Positions 10,203-22,250 of a DNA stretch of 64,000 nucleotides are shown here, in pieces. This stretch comes from Atherinomorus stipes (taxonomy: Eukaryota; Chordata; Actinopteri; Atheriniformes; Atherinidae). Position numbers and translations under genes: made by a program. The notes beneath the pieces were generated by a model that made no database searches, was not told the origin of the DNA, and saw only the letters and a list, made by a program, of their open reading frames with translations. The stretch's first letter is position 1. Every line of letters starts with the position of its first letter. Location: the NCBI GenBank assembly GCA_023101725.1, contig JALJCO010001367.1:40925-104924 (forward strand), read 5' to 3'.

Positions 10203-12650
10203 TAGAGATGTACGATATTATCAGCCTACCTATATCATTGGCCAATATTGGCATTAAAATGTGATATTGGAAAATACTGGGGGTTTTTTCAGACCAATAT
10301 TTTACGAAATCTCGTGAGATTTCATAACGGAATGAGATCTCACGAGATTGTGTTGCATCAGCGTTGGTCCAGCATGTTTGAAAGTCCCTGTTATCCTGGA
10401 AGAACTTCATTTCCCAGCATTCCTTTGAGAGTCATGTGACTACGGTGCAGCTGCTGCTGCTACAGACTGACTTGCTTTGAAGCTGCTGATAACATGTCTG
10501 GTTTTAAGTTGTTGGTTAAGTTACCAAGTTGTTAGAAACATTAGAATTAGACACATGTTGATAATACCTGCTAGTATCTGATATATGGTAGTATCCAATA
10601 CCTGCTAGTATCTGATATATGGTAGTATCTAATACCTGCTAGTATCTGATATATGGTAGTATCTAATACCTGCTAGTATCTGATATATGGTAGTATCTAA
10701 TACCTGCTAGTATCTGATATATGGTAGTATCTAATACCTGCTAGTATCTGATAAATGGTAGTATCTAATACCTGCTAGTATCTGATATATGGTAGTATCC
10801 AATACCTGCTAGTATCTGATATATGGTAGTATCTAATACCTGCTAGTATCTGATATATGGTAGTATCTTATACCTGCTAGTATCTGATATATGGTAGTAT
10901 CTAATACCTGCTAGTATCTGATATATGGTAGCATCTAATACCTGCTAGTATCTGATATTGGTAGCATCTAATACCTGCTAGTATCTGATATATGGTAGTA
11001 TCTAATACCTGCTAGTATCTGATATATGGTAGTATCTAATACCTGCTAGTATCTGATATATGGTAGTATCTAATACCTGCTAGTATCTGATATATGGTAG
11101 TATCTAGTACCTGCTAGTATCTGATATATGGTAGTATCTAATACCTGCTAGTATCTGATTTATGGTAGTATCTTATACCTGCTAGTATCTGATATATGGT
11201 AGTATCTAGTACCTGCTAGTATCTGATAAATGGTAGTATCTAAAACCTGTTAGTATCTGATATATGGTAGTATCCAATACCTGCTAGTATCTGATATATG
11301 GTAGTATCTAGTACCTGCTAGTATCTGATTTATGGTAGTATCTTATACCTGCTAGTATCTGATATATGGTAGTATCTAGTACCTGCTAGTATCTGTTAAA
11401 TGGTAGTATCTAAAACCTGCTAGTATCTGATTTATGGTAGTATCTTATACCTGCTAGTATCTGATATATGGTAGTATCTAGTACCTGCTAGTATCTGATA
11501 AATGGTAGTATCTAAAACCTGTTAGTATCTGATATATGGTAGTATCCAATACCTGCTAGTATCTGATATATGGTAGTATCTAATACCTGCTAGTATCTGA
11601 TATATAGTAGTATCCAGTACCTGCTAGTATCTGATATATGGTAGTATCTTATACCTGCTAGTATCTGATATATGGTAGTATCTAGTACCTGCTAGTATCT
11701 GATAAATGGTAGTATCTAATACCTGCTAGTATCTGATTTATGGTAGTATCTTATACCTGCTAGTATCTGATATATAGTAGTATCTAGTACCTGCTAGTAT
11801 CTGATAAATGGTAGTATCTAGTACCTGCTAGTATCTGATAAATGGTAGTATCTAAAACCTGCTAGTATCTGATATATGGTAGTATCTAATACCTGCTAGT
11901 ATCTGATATATGGTAGTATCTAATACCTGCTAGTATCTGATATATGGTAGTATCTAATACCTGCTAGTATCTGATATATGGCAGTATGTAATACCTGCTA
12001 GTATCTGATAAATGGTAGTATCTTAAACCTGCTAGTATCTGATTTATGGTAGTATCTTATACCTGCTAGTATCTGATATATGGTAGTATCTAATATTAGT
12101 TCTGTATATACCTGCTAGTATCTGATAAATGGTAGTATCTAATACCTGTTAGTATCTGATATATGGTAGTATCTAATACCTGCTAGTATCTGATATATGG
12201 TAGTATCTTATACCTGCTAGTATCTGATATTTGGTAGTATCTTATACCTGCCAGTATTTGATATATGGTAGTATCTTATACCTGCCAGTATTTGATATAT
12301 GGTAGTATCTTATACCTGCTAGTATCTGATATATGGTAGTATCTTAGACCTGCTAGTATCTGATATATGGTAGCATCTAATACCTGCTAGTATCTGATAT
12401 ATGGTGGTATCTTAGACCTGCTGGTATCTGATATCTGGCAGTCAGATGTCCAACATGAACTCCTCTGGCTGAGTTTAGGAGATTTTGGGATCTTTGCTCT
12501 CAGAGCAGAATATAGTTGTATTTCTGAGAATATGAGACATAGAACCTCACAGTTGTCTGCAGAGATTAGTATTGGCTGATGTCATTTATCAGAATTTAAT
12601 AGTTGGACAACATCCAATATCTGTACAAATGCCAATATCAAACATCCCTA
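10203..12650. mobile_element. Non-autonomous hAT element swollen by a minisatellite
   Basis: A perfect 8-bp direct repeat, ATTTGTGG, lies at 10195-10202 and 12651-12658, the target size of hAT elements. The left end TAGAGATGTACGATATT matches the right end read on the minus strand, TAGGGATGTTTGATATT. Only about 570 bp are element sequence. The remaining 1.88 kb is a 34-bp tandem array. There is no transposase frame. I infer a MITE in which an internal segment was amplified after or during its spread. Confidence 0.85.
10562..12440. repeat. 34-bp minisatellite, about 55 copies
   Basis: The unit is 'taatacctgctagtatc' followed by 'tgatatatggtagtatc'; the span of about 1,879 bp gives about 55 units. 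Recurrent variants (ataaatgg, tttatgg, cttata, ctagta, ccaata) are dispersed through the array. The tttatgg variant recurs at 11429, 11735 and 12041, a spacing of 306 bp (nine units). One interruption, 'ttagttctgtata', lies near 12094-12106. The two halves of the unit share 'tagtatctratayntgg'-like words, so the 34-mer may itself be an old dimer. Confidence 0.95.
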
Positions 12651-12658
12651 ATTTGTGG

Positions 12659-13080
12659 TTATTTCATGCTTTTCCCTTTTTGTGAGTCTTTATGGTTATT
12701 TTTCTCTAATCTTTGGCAGACATTTTGTGTGTCCTTTTGTTACTATTTGTAGTATTTTTGCTACGTTATGGTTGTTTTTGTCTCTTTTATTATGAGTTTT
12801 GGTCAGGCACTTGTGCTTCTCCGTTTTTTTGTGACTTTAGGTGATTTGTCTGGTTTCCTTTGTAACCTTGCAGTGTCTCTCTGTGATTGTTTTTTTCCAC
12901 ACTCCATGATGACCTTTTCTTATTTTTGTAACACCTCTGTCTTTGTGCTCATTTTTGCCTCTTCATAGTTGTTTTGAAGTTCCCAATTGTCATTTTGTGC
13001 ATTTTTAAGTCATTTTTAAACTCACATGGTCACTGATAGTCTTTGGGACTGTTTGGTATCTATATGTCTGTTTTCCATGG
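12659..13080 (+). repeat. Degenerate T-rich tandem repeat (right half)
   Basis: This continues the 9585-10194 array with words such as 'ttttgtgtgtcctttt' and 'gtttttgtctctttt'. Open frames here are by-products of the low-complexity sequence. Confidence 0.55.
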
Positions 13081-14089
13081 AAAGTATCACTGGTAAGTTT
13101 GTGTGCATGCTGCTGTAAAAGTCATTCAGGCTAGGAGTAGTAAGGTTGAGGTGACATTTGCAAAGCTGATGTGTTTATGCTTGTGTGTGTGTTCATGTCT
13201 GCAAGCAGCAGTGCGCAGCTGTGTGGTTGTCACAGCAACAAAGCAGCCATCTCCAAACGTCGCCGCGCAGTCTCCCCTTCAGTCCCCGTCATCTCATTCT
13301 GCCCTTGCATCTATGCAGGATGTGTGTGTCGGTCTCCGTGTCCTCACACGCCTCCTGAGCGTGCAGTGCACTGAGTTAACGGGAGGAGGAAAGAGACGAG
13401 GAAAGATGTGGGGGAGAGGCAGAGGAAGCAGAAATAAATTGCAGAGCTGACCTATATTCTCACTAGCAGACAGTCCAGTGGCACAGATGTTCCTACATCC
13501 CCACCTTCCTGAAAACCTCAGCTGTAATATCCAACCACAACACCGAGCAGTGGCTCTGATTGTGTCTGTGTATACATATGCCGTGCATCAGAAGGTGGCG
13601 TTTGTATTTGCTTGGCATGTGCTGCTGCAAGTATGTGTGGGAGGGATCTGCACTGGTTTATTTCTGTGCTTAAAGCAGCACCTCACTGATTCCGTCTCCA
13701 TGCATGTATCAGCGTGTGGTCACCGCTACCTTCCTGTCAATAATCTGCATCTTGTAGGGCAACTCTAAATCCTAAACCCGATGATGCAAGCATCAGTGGA
13801 GCTGCTGCGAGGAAGACTTATATCAGGCCTCAGACATCTAATCTTCCTCTCTACCAGACTAAAGCTGGACACTGTTCTGATTTCTTTGTCTCCAGTAAAG
13901 GCAGCAGAGGCAAATCCTGTCAAACAAAAATGTTGAACACTTTCCTTCACCTGTACAGTGTTCTACCCAGAGACTGTTAATACAGACGAGATGACAGCTT
14001 CCTAAAATGAAGCATGGTGGCATGGAGGTCCTGCCTGTATGACCCATCCCTGCAATACCGTCCAATCCCTGTCATACTGTCCCCACGTG
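13081..14089. other. Unassigned sequence with short CATCCCTGCAATACCGTC motifs at the end
   Basis: No exon was recognised. At 14040-14085 two or three copies of 'atccctgcaataccgtc'-like words occur, the same motif as the array near 15.2-15.8 kb. Confidence 0.5.
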
Positions 14090-14463
14090 CACCTCTCTTT
14101 GCGCTGTTCACTGTAAACAAATATAGCTAACAGACATGCTAACTGCTGCTGCACCAAAAAAAAACCCAAAACAAAACAAAAGATAAGGATCAAGTCTTGG
14201 AGGCGTTGATGTTTGCAGTGTGGACTTTTTACACTGCAGAACGAGTTAGAGGTGAGGGAATTAAAGCTGTTGTCTGTAACTTCTAAAAAAAATATTTTAT
14301 TAACATGTAAGCAAACTAACAAGCTATCCCCTCGGCTGTTACCGGTTTTCTTTGCCAACCTGCTCATAAACCATCAACCTCTGAAGGCATGGTTTCGGGC
14401 AGCGTATATTTTTAAAATGTAGCTTGCTGAAACGATTTTCCAAGTTGTCCAACCCTAGCTTAA
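14090..14463 (+). mobile_element. TTAA element, family D, right part
   Basis: Shares 'gcgctgttcactgtaaac', 'gataaggatcaagtc' and 'gcagtgtggacttttta' with the copies at 14460-15105 and 22540-22904. The right end 'ccaaccctagc' meets TTAA at 14460-14463, and that same TTAA begins the next copy. The left terminus was not identified. Confidence 0.6.
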
Positions 14464-15105
14464 AGGCAGGGTGGATGATGTTTTCCAGGGGCATGTTTTA
14501 CTATATTGCTTAAAATCTCCTTCACACCCCGATTGCAGACAATTAATTAAATGCTCTGACACAAAAATGTAAGTAGTCACCTGTGGAACGGACAGGACTG
14601 AAAAAAAAACAATCTAATTGTCTTGAACAGCCCATGCTTATTGATTGAATGATGAGATGTCTATCAAATTCAAAGGCCGTTTGTGCCCCCCCCACTACCC
14701 ACTGTGTGCGGTAGTGGGGGGCGGTAGCTCGCTCACTCGCTCACTCGCTCGCAACTCGCTGTGAATGCTCGCTGCTGTTAGGCTATCTATGTTTGCTCTT
14801 AAAATGCAGCGAAAAGAAAAAAACAGATGTGGATCAAGTCATGGAGGTGTTGACGTCTGCAGTATGGATGTTTTAGACCACAGAAGGAGTTTGAGGTGAG
14901 CAAATTAACACTTAACACACTACATAGTTCCTCAGCTGTTTACTAGCAGGCTAACGAGCTATCCACTCTGCTGTTATCGGTTATCTTCGCTTGTAAACCA
15001 TCAGCGCACATGCTCCTGTGCTCTGGAGATGTGGTTTCGGGGCTGTATCTTTTAAAATGTAGCTTGCTCAAACAGTTTTTCTAGGATCCCCTACCCTGCC
15101 TTTAA
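14460..15105 (+). mobile_element. TTAA element, family D, complete copy
   Basis: Bounded by TTAA at 14460-14463 and 15102-15105. The left end 'aggcagggt' is the reverse complement of the right end 'accctgcct'. The interior holds a small 'cgctcactcgctcactcg' tandem at about 14730-14755. The left TTAA is shared with the preceding copy. Confidence 0.75.
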
Positions 15106-15179
15106 GAGATTACACTCGTGCTTATTGAGAAAATCGTTACCTAGCGAAACAGTAATCGTAGCTGCTTAAACTCACATTT

Positions 15180-15830
15180 TGTTCATATAAACATGCATTT
15201 CACAGTCTGGCAACTGTCAGACTGTCATCCCATCCCCGCGATCCCATCCTTTCCATACCATCCATGCCATACCGTCCCATTCCTGGGATACCATCCCATC
15301 CCCGCCATACACACTCAAAAATAGAGGTACCAGTTTGTAAGATGCGATAATGGACGAATAATTATTATTATAAATATTAGGCCAAACACAAATACTATAA
15401 TTATAATTATTACAATGAGTATTATGAAAATCATAATAACTATAATTATACTACTGTTTAGAAGTACTGCTAATTTTAGTTATTGGACAAGCTCCACACA
15501 TTTTTCAATGCAGCTGGTACCCTTAGGGTTGAAATGGTACAAATTTGTACTTTATATTACTTTGGACCCTTTTTCATAGTTTAAAGGTACACTTCTGGCC
15601 TCATAAAGACCAATATTGTACTTTTGAGAGAACATTTGTAAAAAATGTACCTATGGATACAGAAATGTTCCTGTTCCTCTGTTTTTGAGAGTGTACCGTC
15701 CCATCCCTGGGATACCATCCCATCCCCGCCATACCGTCCCATGCCTGCAATACCATCTCATCCCTGCCATACTGTCCAATCCCTGCAATACCGACCCATC
15801 TCTGCCATACCACACATTCCCTACAGGCTT
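15180..15830. repeat. CCATACCGTCCCATCCCTG-type minisatellite, interrupted
   Basis: Units of about 16-19 bp, variants of 'ccataccgtcccatcc', occur at about 15225-15309 and 15694-15830. A TA-flanked MITE at 15310-15693 separates the two parts. Confidence 0.65.
15310..15693. mobile_element. Tc1/mariner-type MITE with TA target
   Basis: Flanked by TA at 15308-15309 and 15694-15695. The left end 'cacactcaaaaatagagg' is matched by the right end read on the minus strand, 'cactctcaaaaacagagg'. The interior is AT-rich without coding potential. Removing it restores the minisatellite phase 'gccataccgtcc'. Confidence 0.75.
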
Positions 15831-17224
15831 CCATTTTCCACCACTGAAAACATGGCTAACCGGAAAGGCTGAAACAAAACAGGAGTGCCTCCGTTGAAAA
15901 AGTAGGTGGAGCTGAATCAGTTGAATAAGAAAGACAAGATCTGAATATAATTGTGATGCACCAGAACAACTCCAGTTATCCTAAAATGAAACTCAGTGAG
16001 ACGCCAACTTCACAGTGGTTATGGGACGGACTTGTAATGTCGTCTCATCCAGCAGAGCGATGATCAGTGGTGGCTACATGGCTCAAGACTCATCTTGAAT
16101 GATATGCTGGGTGAGGGGAAACGCCACTTTACTATTTACATTTAAATGAAAAGGCACCTGCGTGCAGAGGTGGAGGATTTGTTAATGTGTCTGTAATCTG
16201 AGAACAATAGCTCACAGACATCCACTCATAACACGGGGGAGGTGATGGTTGCTGAGTAATTGCTTTGTATCTGCGATGGGTGAGCGGCTGTGAGGCAGGA
16301 GATTACAGCAGCCAGTGCTTCACCTTCACCTGGTTCAGGCCAGCAGGAAGAGCGTGTCTGAGAGGGAAAAGAGGTTTTCTCCATGCGTTTGTGTGTAGAC
16401 GTGGAAATTGCATTTTTTTCTCTGTCCATGGATTTAGAGGATTTTTCTCCCCATACTGCAGTCACTGTTTCATTTAATGTTCTTTTGTTTAATTATGAAT
16501 GACTTGTAATAGAAACATTACAGAAAAATATCGTTCATCCAGTAAAAAGCCAAGCAAACATACCAGATTTATCAATGCATCAGAAATAATCTGAATGTGT
16601 GCATCTTCATTAATTGCTTTATTTGGATTAGAGGTAATAGGGATGATTAGAGGTAATACGGATGACAAGGTGTGTTGTTTATGGTTTCTGCTGTTCCTGC
16701 CATCAAGCGCACCAGTTGTTACACAGCAACTATTGTTCCTTTGTGGGTATTTTCCTCCGGACCCCAGACACATGGGTCTAATCTCGGCTGTTTCTGACTC
16801 AGCTACAGAACTGACAACTGTAGCATGGGCCACATAAGGCCCAGATATGACTATGACTTGTGGGTCCTAAAACTGTACTCCAAACACAGGGTTTAGAAAA
16901 TAAGGTTTTCATTTCTGTTAGTTCAAAAAAGGGAAGACAGGATAGAATAGAAAAAAATTTTCACAAATAAATCACATTTCTCTGTGCTGTCCACATTGAT
17001 TAATGCCTCCGGTTTCTATATTGAGCATTTACCTAAGGTAATATTTCCCAGCTACTTACAGCCCATGAGACCTGAGAAAGGAAAAATATGAGCGGAAGTC
17101 TATGCTGAGGAAAGGATGATCTCCTGGTCCCTGTGGTTCTCTGGCCTGGATTCCAGATATGTCGGATGTGGATTTAAATGAAGATTTTAGAGGATTTCAG
17201 GTTCTGCTTGAAGCCGCTTTGTGA
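15831..17224. other. Unassigned non-coding sequence
   Basis: No exon or named element was recognised. A tandem duplication 'gattagaggtaata' occurs at about 16627-16660. Confidence 0.5.
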
Positions 17225-17960
17225 ACATTCATCTCGTCTCTGTGGACAGTCGTCTCAACTCTGTGGACTCTCGTTAAGTCTCTGTGGACTCTCGTCTCGT
17301 CTCTGTGGAGTGTAGTTTTTGTGGACTCGTCTCGTCTTTCTAGACTCTTGTCTTTGTGGACTCTCATCTCGTCTTTGTGGACTCTCGTCTCATCTTTGTG
17401 GACTCTCGTCTCATCTTTGTGGACTCTCTCCTTTGTAGATTCTTGTCTTTGTGGACTCTCGTCCTTGTGGACTCATCTCTGTGGACTCTCGTCTCATCTT
17501 TGTGGACTCACCTCTGTGGACTCATCTCTGTGGACTCTTGTCTCATCTTTGTGGACTCACCTTTGTGGACTCATCTCTGTGGACTCTCGTCTCATCTTTG
17601 TGGACTCTCTCCTTTGTAGATTCTTGTCTTTGTGGACTCATCTCTGTGGACTCATCTCTGTGGACTCTCGTCTCATCTTTGTGGACTCTCGTCTTTGTGG
17701 ACTCATGTCGTCTCTGTGGACTCTCATGGATTCTTGTCTCTGTGGACTCTTGTCTCATCTTTGTGGACTCTCGTTTTTGTGGACCCTCATTTTTGTAGAC
17801 TCTCGTCTTATCTTTATAGACTCTCATCTTTGTGGACTCTCGTTTCGTCTTTGTGGACTCTCATGTTTGTGGACTCTCGTCTCTGTGGTCTCTTGTCTTT
17901 GTGGACTCTTGTCCTTGTCTTCATGGATTCTTGTCTCATCTTTGTGGACTCTCATCCACG
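17225..17960. repeat. GTGGACTCTCGTCTCATCTTT minisatellite
   Basis: About 30 imperfect units of roughly 21-24 bp, built from 'ctttgtggactctcgtctc' and 'ctctgtggactcatct'. The unit lacks stop codons in several frames, so long frames appear on both strands (for example 221 codons on plus with repeated SLWTL). These are repeat artefacts. There is no initiation context, domain or splice structure. Confidence 0.9.
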
Positions 17961-18514
17961 CCAAAATGTGGAGAAAAGTTGAGTGAGCCGCTGAAAATGA
18001 CAGAGGAACCGATCTCAACCGTCCTGGGAGGAAGAAAAGACGTCCTAGAAGCCAAATGTGAGCTCAGTCTGGAGGGACGAGAGTTTCCTCCCTCTTCTAG
18101 TTACTCTGCGGTCAGAAATCCTCGCTTTTCCCAGGATTTTGTGCTGACAAGGCAGCGGAGAAAACAGCGCCTGATGCAGCAGCAGTCCTGGGGGTTGCGG
18201 GCGGAGTGAGTCATTTCCTCCTGGTTCGTGAGTCGGCGCCATCGCTCTCTCAATAGGAAAAAAATGGGACGCAAAGCGTTTTTTTTTGTTTGTTTTTTTT
18301 TTACCACAGATCATGGTACCTCCAGCTTTGAGGTCTTGATGTTAAGAGGAACAGCGAGAAACAAACACTGAAACCTGGCAGAAAGCAGCTGCGCCGGTTA
18401 AAGCTAAGCTAAGCTAAAACTAAGCTAATGTTTCCACATCCCTGCCATCGGCGAGTCAGTCCAATGAGAAGAGGACATCTCTTGGGGCGATCAAGAAGGT
18501 GCTGGCCGGATGAG
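17961..18514. other. Unassigned non-coding sequence
   Basis: Nothing was recognised. A short tandem 'aagctaagctaagct' lies at about 18403-18420. Confidence 0.5.
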
Positions 18515-18737
18515 TTAAAGTGGAAATGCAACGCTCAACCAACCTAACTTTATTTAGTAGACTGAGTTCTGTTCTTATAAATAATTATATACCAAACGTG
18601 AAAAATAGAAGCATATAAAAAAAAACGTTGCGAAGTTTGACGTTTTTAGGACAAGAGCGCCGCCATCTTGCAGTACTCTAAGCTCTGACGTCTATTAAAT
18701 AAAGTTAGGTTGGTTAAGCGTTGCATTTCCACTTTAA
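18515..18737. mobile_element. Short palindromic TTAA MITE
   Basis: TTAA lies at 18515-18518 and 18734-18737. Inverted repeats of about 38 bp begin 'agtggaaatgcaacgct' on the left and end 'gcgttgcatttccact' on the right, with one mismatch seen. The 223-bp length and TTAA target fit a small piggyBac-like or Kolobok-like MITE. Confidence 0.8.
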
Positions 18738-20699
18738 GCCTCAGCTGTAGAGGCAACAGGTTCAGAAAGAAGACGGATGTTCAGAAAGATGATGTCTAGC
18801 TGCTAATAGGCTGTTGTCTTGCTGTTTATCTGTTATTGTTTTGTATTGGTCAGCAGTGGAGTTCACAGGACTTCACCTACTCTGACATCAGAGGTCACAT
18901 GATTCCAAAACTGTGAGGAGTTTGTGAAGGAGAGTTTTATCTCCTCCCCGTCCCTTTTTAAGTAATACTTTCTGGTTCATTTCAACTTAAGAGACCCAAC
19001 AGTTACTGCCTCATCCCAGGGATGATTTTCTGCCGTTATAAAGAACATAAAACATGCACTTTAAATAAAAAAAAACCTCCACATGAACACGTACTGACTA
19101 GCTGAGGTGATGTAAAATATTAATAAATAAATGAATAAATCTGTATAGATGTCAGTGGCAGAGATTTACATAGATGTTTAAATGAACTCTGTTAACTCTC
19201 CTGAGCATAAAAGCTGTTTCTTTTGGTTTTGTAAACCACAGTTTCACTGTTTTCAACCATCTTCATCATGAAGTTTCCTGCAGCAGCAGATTAGTGAACA
19301 GTGGTTTCTGAACCAGCCGGCGGAACAGACAGATGGATGAAATAAATGTTCTCCAGGACAGATACTGCTGAAAGTTGAAGCTGATAAAGCTTCAGTTTAA
19401 CTGATCCAGAAGGTGGATTCAGTTCCAACGATGACACGATCCGATCCACCATCCAGCTGAGCATCTGTGTCATGAACCAACACATGGCTGCGGCTCATCG
19501 GGGCGACTTCTGGGCACCATCTATGGCTGGTGGAGGATTTATGGACACAGGCCTCTGACTCTGGTGAGCCAAACTGGCTACGTAACTAAGCTTCAAACAT
19601 ACATCGGCACTTGTGAGGTGTTGCGAGGTGTCGCTGGGGAATTTGCCTCCAAGGTCGGTGCAGATTAAAGTTGCTATATTGATTAAGCAGTGATGCTGTA
19701 TTGACAGTGTCAGTGAAGAGGGAGGAGGATGGAGGGGAAGCCCACTGTTGAGGGTTGACTGCTGCTTCCTGATAGATACACAGATCAAAGCATTGTTAAT
19801 GAAGTGTGTTGCAGTGGAGAGTTGTGATGGGTTGTCTACGTCTAGCTAAGCATGCAGCTTTGCATGAGTGTGGCAACATCTCCTGTCAGAGACTCATCCC
19901 TCCTTCATGACAGACTGGCACCCCACCACAATGAGCTCCATTATTCTCTTCTGTCCCTTCATGGTTCGTCCTCTGTCATGTCTCCCCAACTTCCCGCCCA
20001 CTCGTTATGTCACATCTGTCTGTTTGTTTGTTTACATTTATATTGCAGAGTTTAGCCTTTGGTGCACTTTTTGGTCCTGCCATGTTCAGCACTTTGTGTC
20101 AGCTATGGCTGTTTGAAAGTGCTATATAATAAAGTTGTATTGTATTATTGTATTGGTGACAGGTCTCCAACTTCAACCTCTTTTGAAACAGCCTTTCATG
20201 CTCCCACCGTCAGCAGATGTGGAACGTTGGGACTAATCAGAGCAATTAGGACTCACGCAGCCTTCTGCATGCAAGACCAAAGCAAAGCAGGAAACAGCAC
20301 ACGTTCCAAAACAGTTCTGTTACGCTGCAAGGCTTATTCTAACTTCCAGCACAAAACCATAGACCGTTAATAGAGAGGGACAAACCTTCCGCCACGTCTC
20401 CCGTTGGTTTCTGAAGAGCTAAAAGTGAAGCCAAGTGGGCGTGTCCCACCATCACCACATGTCACATGTGTCGTCACTCTCGGGAAATATTAAAATGCGC
20501 AAAGGCAAGGCCGCTCCGAGCCGCGGGGCAAATGATTGACAGCTGACGTACTCTGGGCTAAACGCTAACAGAGCTAACTCGAAACTAACAGGAGCTAACA
20601 AAGATTAGCCCCCTAAGCGGCGGGATGAAGGTAAGGCACGCTTAGACTTGCCATAATCTGACTAAAAACTGCCGTTGTGCTACTTTGCTACAAACTTTG
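18738..20699. other. Unassigned; possible retroposon tail near 20.1 kb
   Basis: No exon was recognised. 'gtgctatataataaagttg' followed by repeated 'tattgtatt' at about 20118-20150 resembles the 3' tail of a fish SINE or LINE in plus orientation. 'tagaccgttaatagagagg' near 20360 resembles the end of a fish repeat family, but no partner end was found. Confidence 0.4.
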
Positions 20700-20847
20700 T
20701 GTTCATTTCTGCTCTAAACATGTTTATATCTCCTCTAAACATGTTTATTTCTGCTGTAAACATATTTATTTCTGCTGTAAATATGTTTATCTCTGCTGTA
20801 GTCATGTTTATTTCTGCTGTAAACGTCTTTATTTCTGCTGTAAACAT
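20700..20847. repeat. 21-bp minisatellite, about 7 units
   Basis: The unit is 'atgtttatttctgctgtaaac', repeated with single-base variants and followed by a C-run at about 20848-20857. Open frames on both strands here derive from the 21-bp period, a multiple of three. Confidence 0.9.
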
Positions 20848-21164
20848 CCCCCCCCCCCCTCTCCCCAACACACACACCCCTCGCTGTTTTCTTTTCACAA
20901 TGTACCTGTAAACAGGTGCGCTGCTCATGTGGCTGCATCCCAGTTTGCCTGGTTCTGCTGTATTGGGCCAATTCCAATTCAGCCCTCAATCTTAGTAGCC
21001 CTCAAAACCAAGTGTTAAGGGCTAATTTGTCACTTAGAAATGGGACACTCCTTAAATGCAGATATGTCTTTAAACTGTGGGAAGGCAGCATTACGCCAAA
21101 GCGGCGTTCAGTCTGTCAATTCAGAAGAACAAGAGGAAGAAGAAGCATTTGCTGTACATATACA

Positions 21165-21167
<3 letters not shown>

Positions 21168-21224
<57 letters not shown>

Positions 21225-21243
21225 ATACATATATATATATATT
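21168..21243. repeat. (TA)n microsatellite
   Basis: A long alternating TA tract is interrupted once by 'aataatac' near 21220. Confidence 0.95.
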
Positions 21244-21249
21244 GAACCA

Positions 21250-21385
21250 TGTCTGTCTGTCAAGTAAATGCAACGATCGGATCACTTTTCCCTTCTGTCC
21301 ATGGAAACAAGTCAGCTGGAAGCTCTGATCGGAAAGATTGCAATCAGATAGATGAATTATTGTCCATGTAAACGTAGCTAGTGAC
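21250..21385. repeat. Dispersed repeat fragment ending ATGTAAACGTAGCTA
   Basis: 'cggatcacttttccc', 'cagctggaagctctgatcgg' and 'catgtaaacgtagcta' recur in the same order at 56835-56965. This looks like the terminal region of an unidentified teleost element. Confidence 0.6.
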
Positions 21386-21463
21386 AGCCTTTTATATCAA
21401 TGAGGTCCATGGACCACCACAGCAGGCTCCATCTGCTGGAACAAAACGTTGCTCTCCTTAGAA

Positions 21464-21675
21464 CAGGGATCACCAACTCCGGACCTCTTGGGCCAGTGTC
21501 TGTAAGGTTTTTAATGCCACCCTGTGGCAACACACCTGACCCAAATCGATTAGTCATTGTGCAGAACTTCATAGGTTGTCGGACCCATTTAATTTGAGTC
21601 AGGTGTGTTGGAGCATGGAAATATTGAAAACCTTATGAACACTGGCCCAAAGGGGTCAGGAGTTGGTGATCCCTG
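21464..21675. mobile_element. hAT MITE with 8-bp target duplication
   Basis: An 8-bp direct repeat CCTTAGAA lies at 21456-21463 and 21676-21683. The ends are inverted: CAGGGATCACCAACTCC on the left and GGAGTTGGTGATCCCTG on the right, an exact match. The 212-bp length and Charlie-like ends fit a hAT MITE. Confidence 0.9.
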
Positions 21676-21914
21676 CCTTAGAACATCCCAGACACTGTTT
21701 AACAGCATCAAAACCTGCTGGTACGGCTGCTCAATTATGAAAAAAAAAATCATTATTGCAATGATTTTGTTCAATCCTGAAATCATGATTATACAAACGA
21801 TTACTTTTTGGTTGCACGATACATTTATTCAGCATTTCTCTCTCTGTCAAAATACACTTTGTTTTTGATAATTTACTCAAAATGTTCAAATTGAAAAAAA
21901 ATACCGGCTACAAA

Positions 21915-22250
21915 TATGTACCTCACAGCTCCACATCCTCCACAATCCTCCACACAGCAAGACTTCTCCTCCTGATGGACACCAGCATCATCCAACCCTT
22001 CCTTCTCTATGCTCCCCTCTTACTTCAACATGCTGTCCATCAGCAACAGGTGAACTCACCAAGGTCACAAACATTGCATTCAAAATCATCAGCTTGCACA
22101 TCCTGGACCTCTCTCACCTAAAAAATAAAGCCATCACCTGCATGGCCCAGAGCATCAGTCCAGACCCAGACCACCTTCTCCACAGCCACCTCTGCCTGCT
22201 GCCCTCGGGCCGCAAAAGCTTCATCCCTTATGCCGTCGCTAATGTTCAAG
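21915..22250 (+). pseudogene. C-terminal LINE reverse-transcriptase fragment
   Basis: The plus strand, with frame changes, reads pieces such as KAITCMAQSISPDPDHLLHS and LCLLPSGRKSFIPYA. They resemble the C-terminal tail of fish LINE ORF2 proteins ('DP.HPLH..F.LLPSGRR'). The fragment is short and frame-broken and sits inside the hAT element at 21722-23244. The clade is uncertain. Confidence 0.5.

Noticed and set aside
10562..12440. Possible CRISPR-like array
   Set aside because: Units are contiguous 34-mers with no unique spacers, in a eukaryotic context inside a hAT element.
17321..17986. 221-codon plus-strand frame (repeated SLWTLVS)
   Set aside because: It is produced entirely by the stop-poor minisatellite unit; no domain, promoter or splice signals.
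20675..21018. Overlapping frames with repeated FISAVNM words on plus and related words on minus
   Set aside because: A 21-bp minisatellite, a multiple of three, keeps all frames open.
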